Below, one piece after another: positions 1-7,380 of a DNA stretch of 64,000 nt (position 1 is its first letter; every line of letters begins with the position of its first letter). Below the pieces are notes generated by a model, which was not told the origin of the DNA, ran no database searches, and was given only the letters and a program-made list of their open reading frames with translations. Source of the DNA: an uncultured Alphaproteobacteria bacterium (GTDB lineage: Bacteria; Pseudomonadota; Alphaproteobacteria; HIMB59); assembly GCA_902595525.1 (NCBI GenBank), contig CACJQJ010000002.1, forward strand, positions 28,640 to 92,639. The letters are read 5' to 3'. Both the position numbers and the translations under genes were made by a program.

Positions 1-56
1 AAGTAAAAGCCACTGCTCTCAGATTTTATAGTATTTACTACTTTATCAATTTGCAT
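1..56 (-). CDS. 5' end of an unidentified gene, possibly holB (partial)
   Basis: An ATG at 56 opens a frame of 18 codons that runs off the left edge (MQIDKVVNTIKSES...). It overlaps the tmk stop by 19 bases, in the same direction, which fits the tight coupling elsewhere in the window. In many alphaproteobacteria tmk is followed by holB (DNA polymerase III delta' subunit), so holB is the positional guess. Nothing in these few residues confirms it, because the P-loop would lie outside the window. Confidence 0.4.
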   Translation of the reverse strand, partial: MQIDKVVNTIKSESSGFY

Positions 57-637
57 TTTTTTAGACTTAATATGATTTTGTCATGTACTTCATTAGCAGA
101 TAGTGATGCATCAATAGCAACAAACTTACGTTCACCTATTTTTATTTTAGATATTTCTTCATAATTTTTTTGAATTCTTGAGAATTGTCCAAAATATTTT
201 TTATCAAATTTATTTGAATATAATCTTTTATTTTTCCTTCTTATTAAATTCTTTTTATCTAACTTCAAATAAAAAGTTACCTTTGGGATAAATTTCTTAT
301 CAATTAACTTAATTAAACTGATAATAAGTTTTTTTTCTTTAGAATTATATTTTTGATAAGCATAGGTAGAGTCAAAAAATCTATCAAATACAATAAAATC
401 ATTTTTTTTAATTGAAGATAATAATGCAAATCTAGATGCAAAGAAAAACATTATTAAACTTAAATTATCGAAATTAGATTTTAAAATCACATTTCTTATC
501 TTTTCTAGATCTTTATTACCTCCAGGTTCTCTAGTAAAAGTAGATTTGATATTATTTTTTATAAAATATTTTTTTAAAAGTTTTATCTGTGTCGATTTTC
601 CAGAATATTCAAAACCTTCAAAACTGATTACTTTCAT
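38..637 (-). CDS. tmk: thymidylate kinase
   Basis: Phosphorylates dTMP to dTDP with ATP in the cytosol, an essential step of dTTP synthesis. The 199-aa protein has the TMPK P-loop near residues 8-16 (GFEYSGKST), the TREPGG motif at 35-40 and the DRF motif at 85-87, followed by the conserved Y92 and Q95. A basic LID segment (RRKNKR) lies near the middle. Length is normal for the family. The ATG at 637 is the only sensible start. It lies 15 bases downstream of dacA on the same strand, in the usual alphaproteobacterial order dacA-tmk, so co-transcription with the cell-wall genes upstream is likely. Confidence 0.95.
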   Translation of the reverse strand: MKVISFEGFEYSGKSTQIKLLKKYFIKNNIKSTFTREPGGNKDLEKIRNVILKSNFDNLSLIMFFFASRFALLSSIKKNDFIVFDRFFDSTYAYQKYNSKEKKLIISLIKLIDKKFIPKVTFYLKLDKKNLIRRKNKRLYSNKFDKKYFGQFSRIQKNYEEISKIKIGERKFVAIDASLSANEVHDKIILSLKKCKLIK

Positions 638-652
638 TCTATATGATATTAT

Positions 653-1780
653 TTAGTTAGATCCAAGAATGATATAATAAATAGCTGAAAAAATTCTTGA
701 AAAGAAATTCTTTTGCTCTATGTCCTCACCTGAAAATAAAGGAAATTCAGTATTCTTATCAGCAAACGATATTTGAAGTTTGGCTATTTGGTCGCCTTTT
801 TGAATTGGAGTTGCAATAGGCTCCTCTACTATCACATTAACTTTAGCAGAAGATAATTGTGCTTTTGGAATGCTCACACTTATATCGTTTAAAGCAACTA
901 GGTCTACTTTGTCGTCTTTACCTAGCCAAGTATCAGCTTCTTGAATAACCTCATTTTTTTTAAAAAAATCTACTAATTGAAAATTGTTGAAACCCCAATC
1001 CATTAATCTTAGTGACTCCTGGGCCCTTGATTTGGAAGAGTCTAGTCCATTTAGAACAATAATCAGGCGCCTATCCCCTCTTTCAGCAGATCCAACTAAA
1101 CCGTAGCCAGCTGCTTCTGTATAACCTGTTTTAAAGCCATCAGACCCCTCAAATGTATATAGGAGTGGATTTCTGTTATCTTGTTTGATCCCGCTGTATG
1201 TAAAATCACTTAATTTATACATTTGATATAGTTCATAATGATTTTCAATCGTGTACTGAGCTATTTTAGCCAGGTCTTCAGCTGTGGTGTAATGATTGTC
1301 ATCAGGCCAGCCACTGCTATTTGTAAAATTAGTCTCTGTGAGTCCTATTTTTTTGCCTAAATTATTCATTTCAATAGCAAAAATTTCCTCAGAACCAGAT
1401 ATACCCTCTGCTAAAGCAATCGAGGCATCATTTCCGCTCTGAACAATAATTCCTAGTAATAAATCATAAACTTTTACTCTTTTGTCTACCTCTATAAACA
1501 TCTTTGACCCGCCCATTTTCCATGCCTTTTTACTTACTAAAAACTCTTGATCCAATGATAAAGTACCATTTTTGATTTTTTCAAAGGCTACAAGAGCAGT
1601 CATCATCTTAGTCATACTTGATGGATATGTTTTGGCTTTAGAGTTTTTTTCTAAAAGAACTTCGTTAGTTGATAAATCGATTATTAGCGCCGTTTTTGCC
1701 AAACTCTCAATAGCAAGAGATTGTTTAGGAAATAGAATTATTATTACTATAAATATTAAATTAAGGGGTTTTTTTTGCAT
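653..1780 (-). CDS. dacA: D-alanyl-D-alanine carboxypeptidase (PBP5/6 type)
   Basis: Periplasmic DD-carboxypeptidase that trims the terminal D-Ala from peptidoglycan pentapeptides. An N-terminal signal peptide of about 24 residues is visible. All three penicillin-binding motifs are present: SMTK with nucleophile S55 and K58, SGN at 115-117, and KTG at 217-219. A PBP5-like C-terminal domain follows, and the last 17 residues form an aromatic/aliphatic segment typical of the amphipathic membrane anchor. The start overlaps the end of the rlpA-like gene by 20 bases, so translation is probably coupled. dacA is a family-level name; dacC or dacD would fit equally. Confidence 0.93.
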   Translation of the reverse strand: MQKKPLNLIFIVIIILFPKQSLAIESLAKTALIIDLSTNEVLLEKNSKAKTYPSSMTKMMTALVAFEKIKNGTLSLDQEFLVSKKAWKMGGSKMFIEVDKRVKVYDLLLGIIVQSGNDASIALAEGISGSEEIFAIEMNNLGKKIGLTETNFTNSSGWPDDNHYTTAEDLAKIAQYTIENHYELYQMYKLSDFTYSGIKQDNRNPLLYTFEGSDGFKTGYTEAAGYGLVGSAERGDRRLIIVLNGLDSSKSRAQESLRLMDWGFNNFQLVDFFKKNEVIQEADTWLGKDDKVDLVALNDISVSIPKAQLSSAKVNVIVEEPIATPIQKGDQIAKLQISFADKNTEFPLFSGEDIEQKNFFSRIFSAIYYIILGSN

Positions 1781-2534
1781 TTAAATATCCATTTTTAATT
1801 AGAAAATCTAACTTAAGATTTATATCACTCTTTAGAAATGGGCCAGCAAAAACCTTAACCCCTTCGTCATTTTCTTCATAAAACAATCCTAAATTCTTAA
1901 TTTTATTAGTTTTAAGCTTTGCTAGATTTATATCTTTATAAATTTCAACTAATATAGTGTTTTGTCTCTCAGAATTTTTAATATCTAAAGTTTTAATTTT
2001 CTCATAATCAAGTTTTTCACTAATTTCAGTTTGATCTTGATCTAACTGTTCAAATGAAATTTCTGTATCATCCATCTTTATCTTACTCTCTTCTTTTGAG
2101 TCGACAACATTTCTCAAAATTATTGATTCATCTTTTAAATATTCTAAATATACTTTTGAGTTTATTGATATTTTATCAATTATCTCTTGACTTAATGAAA
2201 GCCTATTTTCAGTATCTAGCTTAATATTTCTTACAACAATACTGTTATCTAAGTTATTGGGATCTGATAATCTTACAACGCTGGGTATAGGCAAATTAGA
2301 ATGATGAATATTATTACCCTCTATTCTTTCATCTGTAACAAACTTTTCTAAAACACTTAACTCAATGTTATAATCATCAAGTGGAGATATAATAACATCT
2401 GATTTTTTAAAGTAATCTTGGGTTGTGACTTCTTCTTCTTTTTTTATATCGTCTACAGTATCAATAGATGTTACTGTACATGATGATAAAATTAGTAAAA
2501 ACAGTATTTTATAGTAACTATTTAAATTTATCAC
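1761..2534 (-). CDS. rlpA: RlpA-like SPOR-domain lipoprotein with degenerate catalytic region
   Basis: The N-terminus is a lipoprotein signal with lipobox LSSC, cysteine near residue 19. The middle (about 90-145) resembles the RlpA double-psi beta-barrel: an HxxLP-like stretch, a VVR strand, then a region in the place of the RIIDLS segment. The DRGPF motif carrying the catalytic Asp of RlpA lytic transglycosylases is not recognisable. The C-terminus (about 193-255) looks like a SPOR domain that binds denuded glycans at the septum. The start is GTG at 2534, overlapping the mltB stop by 17 bases; no later start keeps the signal peptide. Its place between mltB and dacA supports the name. It may bind peptidoglycan without cutting it. 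Confidence 0.72.
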   Translation of the reverse strand: MINLNSYYKILFLLILSSCTVTSIDTVDDIKKEEEVTTQDYFKKSDVIISPLDDYNIELSVLEKFVTDERIEGNNIHHSNLPIPSVVRLSDPNNLDNSIVVRNIKLDTENRLSLSQEIIDKISINSKVYLEYLKDESIILRNVVDSKEESKIKMDDTEISFEQLDQDQTEISEKLDYEKIKTLDIKNSERQNTILVEIYKDINLAKLKTNKIKNLGLFYEENDEGVKVFAGPFLKSDINLKLDFLIKNGYLNAKKTP

Positions 2535-3570
2535 TTAATAATCCGACTGAAAGACCATAATAGTTTGAGCAGTTGTAGGAAAGAATATTTAAATAATTAT
2601 CGTATACAATAAAATATCTGAAATCACCCTCTTCCCTACCCATCCTTAACAAATAACTATTAATATCTAAATTATCCAAAGATTTTCCATTCATTTTTTT
2701 AAAATTCATAAGTTTAAATTCACTTAAAGGTAATTGTTTAGACAATTTTTTTACTGCTAAACAACCTTTTTCTCTTTTAATGAATAATTCTGGTTCTAAA
2801 GATTTTATATTTGCCGGGGGTATTACTTCCCTACCCCAAGTGTAATTTGGATTCCATTTGTTTGAACCTACTCCTTGTAGATATCTTGCAATTGAGGCTA
2901 ATGAGTCTTCAGTGTCGGTCCAAATATTTTTTTTACCATCATTATTGAAATCTTGAGCGTAATTCAAAAAACTAGAGGGCATAAATTGATTTTGACCCAT
3001 AGCTCCTGCCCAAGAGCCTTTAAAATCAATAACATTAATGTGTCCTTGCTCAAGAATTTTAAGAGCGTTATATAATTCTTTAGTAAAGTATCGTCTTCTT
3101 CTCTCATCATATGACATAGTTAAAAGACTCTCTAATACCGGATAATTACCTGTGATTTTTCCATACGCAGTTTCTAAACCCCATATAGATAAAATAAATC
3201 TAGATTGCACATTATAATAATTATCAATTTTATTTAATAAATTACTGTATTTGCTTTTATTTTTTAAGCCATTTTGTATTCTCAAATCAGAATTTCTTTT
3301 CTCAATATATTCAGAAAAAGTCAAAGTAAATTCAGGCTGGCACTTATCATTTTCAATAACTCTTTTATTGACCTCATATGGTGCTATTAATTCAGAAACA
3401 AAGCTTTTATTTAAGCCAAAATCAGCAGATCTATTTACTATTTCTTCTTTCCAATCATCAAATCCCGAAAAATCATAATTTTGAAGCACATCACAATTTT
3501 TGGGATCATGGGCAATAAGATTATTTATAAAAAAAAAATTCAAGGATATATAAAGTAAAATTTTAATCAT
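2518..3570 (-). CDS. mltB: lytic murein transglycosylase B
   Basis: Cleaves the MurNAc-GlcNAc glycosidic bond of peptidoglycan with formation of 1,6-anhydroMurNAc. The 350-aa protein starts with a signal peptide (about 20 residues, no lipobox, so soluble periplasmic or membrane-tethered). The catalytic glutamate is E133 in WGLETAYG. The substrate-cleft block GSWAGAMGQNQFMPSS at about 185-200 is intact, followed by the NNDGKKNIW segment. Length is close to E. coli MltB. It is the first gene of the mltB-rlpA-dacA-tmk string, with a divergent neighbour at 3683, so the operon promoter should lie in 3571-3682. Confidence 0.93.
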   Translation of the reverse strand: MIKILLYISLNFFFINNLIAHDPKNCDVLQNYDFSGFDDWKEEIVNRSADFGLNKSFVSELIAPYEVNKRVIENDKCQPEFTLTFSEYIEKRNSDLRIQNGLKNKSKYSNLLNKIDNYYNVQSRFILSIWGLETAYGKITGNYPVLESLLTMSYDERRRRYFTKELYNALKILEQGHINVIDFKGSWAGAMGQNQFMPSSFLNYAQDFNNDGKKNIWTDTEDSLASIARYLQGVGSNKWNPNYTWGREVIPPANIKSLEPELFIKREKGCLAVKKLSKQLPLSEFKLMNFKKMNGKSLDNLDINSYLLRMGREEGDFRYFIVYDNYLNILSYNCSNYYGLSVGLLSDKFK

Positions 3571-3682
3571 AATCTGATTCCTGCACTATTATATAACCAT
3601 TATAATCTAATAGTTATTTCTTAAAATTTACCAAATTATATTAGTTACTGTTAAAAAAGATGATATTTGCTATAAATATTTC

Positions 3683-4069
3683 ATGATTTTAACAAATACA
3701 GGAAAAAAATTTGTATATGCATCTGTTTTAATGATGCTACTTTCAATGGTACTTCCTTGGGACTCACTAGAGGATTATACTTATTCTGAGTCAATGGGCT
3801 TGCTCATGAATGTTATTCCTGCTGTTATATTCGTGTGTGCTGTGGCTATTGTTGTTTTAAAGCCATTAGCTTTGTTATTATCAAAAATTGGCACAAATAT
3901 TGTTTTTTTACTACTTTGTTTAATGAACGGTATAGTCTTATACATGGGAATGCAATATTATCCAGATACCTACACTATTGGTTATTTTTTATTTCCATCA
4001 TCTGTAATTGTTTTTATGTTAGGTACTATTTACAGTGTTAATCGAGTTGATGGAACCACTAGTAATTAA
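3683..4069 (+). CDS. small membrane protein of unknown function
   Basis: A 128-aa hydrophobic protein with about four predicted membrane segments (roughly 11-25, 41-62, 70-92 and 98-118) and short charged loops. I do not recognise a family. It stands alone on the plus strand, divergent from mltB across 112 bases and ending 6 bases before the convergent TauE-like gene. No good Shine-Dalgarno sequence precedes the ATG at 3683. Continuous coding potential and clear membrane topology argue that it is real. Confidence 0.7.
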   Translation: MILTNTGKKFVYASVLMMLLSMVLPWDSLEDYTYSESMGLLMNVIPAVIFVCAVAIVVLKPLALLLSKIGTNIVFLLLCLMNGIVLYMGMQYYPDTYTIGYFLFPSSVIVFMLGTIYSVNRVDGTTSN

Positions 4070-4075
4070 TTAAAT

Positions 4076-4831
4076 TTATAAAAAAGCATTTATCAATATT
4101 ATTCCACTCATCACTAATAACATTAAGTAAAATAATTTTTTAAATAATTTTTCTGAGATAAAACTTCTTATTTTTTTACCTAAAAAGAAGCCAATAATTA
4201 CTGGGAGAGTAACAATTAATGAGGGAATAATTGTATTAATACTAATCAGCTTACTATACGAAAGTGATAAAAATTGCATGCAACTATATAGTAAAAATGC
4301 TAATCCCATAAATTGCACTGTTTTTTCTTTATTGTATTTAAGTGATTGTAATAAGAAAACAAAGGGCATGGTGTAAATACTAGTTAGTCCTATAATAAAT
4401 CCATTAAGAGATCCCACTAAAAGTTGTATGATAGAATTTTGGTGATTAGGTATAGCAACAACTCTATTAGAAAGTGATAATGAGGAATTTATGAAAAGCA
4501 AAATCGCTATGAATATCAGTATTAGATCTGACTCAAGAGCTTTTAGTAAGAAGACACCTGGTACTACGATTAATGTTGAAAAAACAAGAAAATATCTAGT
4601 ATCTTTTATTATGGCTTTTAAATTACTGCCATTTATCATTTGAAAAAAACTTGTAATAATTGTTGGAATTATAACAAGTGCAATAGTCTCTTTTACATCA
4701 ATAACGAATGTGAGCAAGGATATAACGACTGTTATAAGACCTACTCCTAATATCCCTTGAGTTATTCCACCTAAGAAATAGGCGAATAAAATATAAACAA
4801 CTGTTAATAATGGTAGATTACTATAAATCAC
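4076..4831 (-). CDS. TauE/SafE-family membrane permease
   Basis: A 251-aa membrane protein with about eight hydrophobic segments in two halves, as in the TauE/SafE (former DUF81) family, whose characterised members export sulfite, sulfonates or related organic anions. The early glycine-rich segment with GxxQGxLGVGxG fits the first repeat of the family. The start is GTG at 4831, the first in-frame start. It ends 6 bases from the convergent gene upstream. The substrate cannot be read from sequence; given the onium/sulfur genes elsewhere in the window, a sulfur anion is possible but unproven. Confidence 0.8.
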   Translation of the reverse strand: MIYSNLPLLTVVYILFAYFLGGITQGILGVGLITVVISLLTFVIDVKETIALVIIPTIITSFFQMINGSNLKAIIKDTRYFLVFSTLIVVPGVFLLKALESDLILIFIAILLFINSSLSLSNRVVAIPNHQNSIIQLLVGSLNGFIIGLTSIYTMPFVFLLQSLKYNKEKTVQFMGLAFLLYSCMQFLSLSYSKLISINTIIPSLIVTLPVIIGFFLGKKIRSFISEKLFKKLFYLMLLVMSGIILINAFL

Positions 4832-4935
4832 TTACAAACATAACATGAGATGCTTAGTAATGTATTTATTAAAAGGTAAATTTATAATTGATTTAAAAAT
4901 AACCTAATATATACATTTTAGACGCTTTTATCTTT

Positions 4936-5025
4936 GGAAGGATGGCTGAGCGGTTGAAAGCACCGGTCTTGAAAACCGGCAAAGGGGCAACTCTTTCCTG
5001 GGTTCGAATCCCAGTCCTTCCGCCA
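4936..5025 (+). tRNA. tRNA-Ser (anticodon TGA)
   Basis: A 90-nt class II tRNA. The acceptor arm GGAAGGA pairs with TCCTTCC, followed by G and an encoded CCA. The anticodon stem is CCGGT/ACCGG with loop CTTGAAA, giving anticodon TGA at 4970-4972. The long variable arm and GGTTCGAATCC T-arm are typical of serine tRNAs. Confidence 0.97.
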
Positions 5026-5091
5026 TTTGATCTATTTACAATTTTCCAAATGTATAATTATTATTAATATTTTTATTTAAAAGGAGAAAAT

Positions 5092-5454
5092 ATGACTGAT
5101 CGTGTGTGTATAAATCTTTCCTATGCTGTACCAAATGATAAAGCTGCTGAAGTTGAAAATATTTTTAGCACTCATGGAAAATGGATGACTGAATTTTATT
5201 CGGATGGAAAAGATCATTTGTTAAATGCTTATTTTACTAAAGCACCAGAATTTAAAGATCCAACTGATCCAAGTAAGGGAGAAACAGGAAATACATTATT
5301 TACTATAAATGAACAATTTGTTTCTATGGAGAGTGTTCAAAGACATGTCGAAAATGCCAGTAAAAATGATTATTTTCCAGATTTTGCTAAATTATTAAAT
5401 GACTATGGAAAAGTTTTAAGTATGGGTGGCAGTGTATTTGTTTCGATAAGGTAA
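5092..5454 (+). CDS. conserved hypothetical protein, possibly alpha/beta-barrel (ABM-like) fold
   Basis: A 120-aa soluble protein with no signal peptide. It is preceded by a strong AAGGAG Shine-Dalgarno sequence 6 bases before the ATG. The alternation of beta strands and helices and the small size resemble dimeric alpha/beta-barrel proteins such as the ABM superfamily, and the convergent neighbour is a clearer member, but I see no defining motif. It sits 66 bases downstream of tRNA-Ser and ends 2 bases before the convergent gene, leaving no room for an intergenic terminator. Function unknown. Confidence 0.65.
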   Translation: MTDRVCINLSYAVPNDKAAEVENIFSTHGKWMTEFYSDGKDHLLNAYFTKAPEFKDPTDPSKGETGNTLFTINEQFVSMESVQRHVENASKNDYFPDFAKLLNDYGKVLSMGGSVFVSIR

Positions 5455-5456
5455 AA

Positions 5457-5759
5457 TTATAATACTACTTCAAAACCTTCAAACTGTGGGTGGTCTAAGT
5501 AAACACTTTTATGCCCACCTGCATTCTGATGTGCCTTTCTAAAAGCCTCAGATTTAGTCCAATTAATAAAATCTTGTTTTGAACCCCACTCACTATGCGA
5601 AGCGTATAGTGTATATTCTTCATTAGATTCACTTTTAATTAAATTAAATTTCTTAAAACCAGGGACTTGGTTTAAATGAGTATCCCTATTCCTCCAAATA
5701 TCTTCAAAATGTTTCTCTTCACCTAATTTTACTTTGAATCTATTCATTGCAATAAACAT
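5457..5759 (-). CDS. ABM-domain monooxygenase, IsdG/HmoA-like (putative heme-degrading)
   Basis: A 100-aa protein of the antibiotic-biosynthesis-monooxygenase superfamily. It carries N6, W67 and H77, which fall at almost the same positions as the catalytic Asn/Trp/His triad of the IsdG heme-degrading oxygenases (N7, W67 and H77 in S. aureus IsdG). The HLNQVPGF and HSEWGSKQDF segments also fit the fold. Such enzymes open the heme ring and release iron. No heme transporter is adjacent, so the role may be intracellular heme turnover. A heme-independent ABM function remains possible. Confidence 0.75.
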   Translation of the reverse strand: MFIAMNRFKVKLGEEKHFEDIWRNRDTHLNQVPGFKKFNLIKSESNEEYTLYASHSEWGSKQDFINWTKSEAFRKAHQNAGGHKSVYLDHPQFEGFEVVL

Positions 5760-5776
5760 TTATTATCTCCTATGAG

Positions 5777-6235
5777 CTATTCTGATATAATAATTCTTGT
5801 GTTGGTTCCTATTGCAATAGTTACTCTAGAACCAATGGGTATTTGTTCTGCACCTGATTGAACTATTGAAATATCATCATCTGTGTCATCAACATCTACA
5901 ACATATTGAAATCCTGTATGATCACCTAATGACGAGCCAGCAACATAACCTACTATAGCACCACCTATAGTCCCAACTACAGCTGCAGCATCTCTGCAGT
6001 CATCGTCAAAAATACCCTCTCCACATCCTACAACAAAACCAACTAAACCTCCTGTAAGAGCGCCAATACCAGAGCTTTCACCAGTAATTTTGACTGGTTC
6101 AGCTGCAACGAGTGTTCCATATTTAACTGTGTTAACTTTTTGTGTATCTGATTTTTTCACCCCAGTATTAAAATCACCACACGATGTTATCAATGCGAAT
6201 AATAATAAAAAAGATAATTTAGGCAGGTCTGTCAT
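5777..6235 (-). CDS. glycine-zipper outer-membrane lipoprotein (SlyB/PcP-like)
   Basis: Starting at the ATG at 6235 gives a 152-aa protein whose first residues are a lipoprotein signal with lipobox LITSC, cysteine near residue 19. A longer frame to 6307 would put 24 unrelated hydrophobic residues before the lipobox, so the inner start is preferred. The middle has a glycine-rich helical pair (GALTGGLVGFVVGCGEG and GTIGGAIVGYVAGSSLG), the glycine-zipper pattern of SlyB/PcP proteins, and the C-terminus (IPIGSRVTIAIG) fits their small beta domain. The family supports outer-membrane integrity. It overlaps the dioxygenase gene by 17 bases and is the last gene of that chain. Confidence 0.8.
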   Translation of the reverse strand: MTDLPKLSFLLLFALITSCGDFNTGVKKSDTQKVNTVKYGTLVAAEPVKITGESSGIGALTGGLVGFVVGCGEGIFDDDCRDAAAVVGTIGGAIVGYVAGSSLGDHTGFQYVVDVDDTDDDISIVQSGAEQIPIGSRVTIAIGTNTRIIISE

Positions 6236-7196
6236 ATTCAACAAATTTTTTAAGTGAATTGGTGAGAAAATTTTCATAATTATCAATATTATAATTGATA
6301 TTTTCATTAATATCCAAATATTTTGGATTTAATATAAAATCAAAAGATGGCTCAAAAAAGAAAGGTATTGATACACGCTCCTCTTGATTAAAAAGAACTC
6401 TGTGATTAGTTGCTTTCATTTGACCATTTGTTAAACACTCTAATGCTAAACCTGTATTAATAACGAAGGCATTTGGGTCATGAGGAACATCATACCACTC
6501 TAAAGAATGTCTATTTTGAACTTGTAAACCACCTTTTTTGTCCTGATACAAGATAGTCATTATCCCACTATCTACATGGGTTTCACAACCTAAAGCAACA
6601 CCGTCTTGAGAAGAAACTTCAACAGGTTTATCTTGCTTTGGATAGTAATTAAATCTGAGAGTAGAGAGTGTTTTGGGTCTTTGAAAAGCCTTTTCAGCTA
6701 AAGATAAATCTGAGGAAAATGAAGATATGATAGATTTAAATATGGTTATTCCTAAGTTATGAAGATCATCAAAATAATTATTTATCATAATTTGCCACTC
6801 TGGATCTAAAAAAGACATATCGTGATTAACTTCAAATTTTTCCTTTTTTAACAAATCAACCATATTTTGCTTTAAAAGCGGATCTCCTATATCTAAACCC
6901 TCTTTACCATTTACAGAACTAGGAAAATAACCCCTATAAACAGTATTAGTATTGGGGTTCCATTTTTTAGGAGCTATTTTTAGTTTCTCTTCGTCTTTTA
7001 AGTAAAAAAATTTTTTACAAGTCTTTAAAAGATTATCAATTTTTGAAATTGGAATACCGTGATTTGTAACTGTAAAAAAACCAATTTCTTCAGATGCTTT
7101 TTTTATATTCTTTGATACTTGTTTAGCAGCATCACTATTAAGATCTTGATCAATAATATTAGATAAATCTATATTTGGAATATAATTACTCTGCAT
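6219..7196 (-). CDS. isopenicillin-N-synthase-family 2-oxoglutarate/Fe(II) dioxygenase
   Basis: Cytosolic non-heme iron oxygenase of the IPNS/flavanone-hydroxylase family. The N-terminal DIOX_N motif EEIGFFTVTNHGI lies near residues 36-48. The iron triad is complete: H207 and D209 in ETHVDSG and H265 in ATNHRVL, and R274 (RVSIPFF) would bind 2-oxoglutarate. The ATG at 7196 is preferred over a TTG two codons upstream. It overlaps the preceding small gene by 11 bases. Substrate unknown; bacterial relatives act on amino acids, nucleobases and small peptides. Pairing with mfd in one coupled chain is probably compaction rather than shared function. Confidence 0.88.
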   Translation of the reverse strand: MQSNYIPNIDLSNIIDQDLNSDAAKQVSKNIKKASEEIGFFTVTNHGIPISKIDNLLKTCKKFFYLKDEEKLKIAPKKWNPNTNTVYRGYFPSSVNGKEGLDIGDPLLKQNMVDLLKKEKFEVNHDMSFLDPEWQIMINNYFDDLHNLGITIFKSIISSFSSDLSLAEKAFQRPKTLSTLRFNYYPKQDKPVEVSSQDGVALGCETHVDSGIMTILYQDKKGGLQVQNRHSLEWYDVPHDPNAFVINTGLALECLTNGQMKATNHRVLFNQEERVSIPFFFEPSFDFILNPKYLDINENINYNIDNYENFLTNSLKKFVEYDRPA

Positions 7197-7380
7197 CGCC
7201 AATTTTAAAATATAGTTTTTTGATATATTTCTGTTTCCTTTTTATAGGAAGTTCATAAAATTCATCTATTGAAATAGGTTCACCTATTTTTTTTTGATTT
7301 TCAGTAAGTTCGGCTATTATAGATTCATAATAGTTTGCCCACTCTGCATTAGTTTTTGGGAGTTGTTGATCTTCCATCAT
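7186..7380 (-). CDS. small hypothetical protein (64 aa)
   Basis: A short acidic/basic protein without membrane segment or signal, predicted to be largely helical. The ATGATG start overlaps the mfd stop (ATGA at 7377-7380), and its own end overlaps the dioxygenase start. That arrangement argues for a translated, coupled gene rather than a chance frame. I recognise no family. It might be a partner of the downstream dioxygenase, by position only. Confidence 0.6.
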   Translation of the reverse strand: MMEDQQLPKTNAEWANYYESIIAELTENQKKIGEPISIDEFYELPIKRKQKYIKKLYFKIGDAE

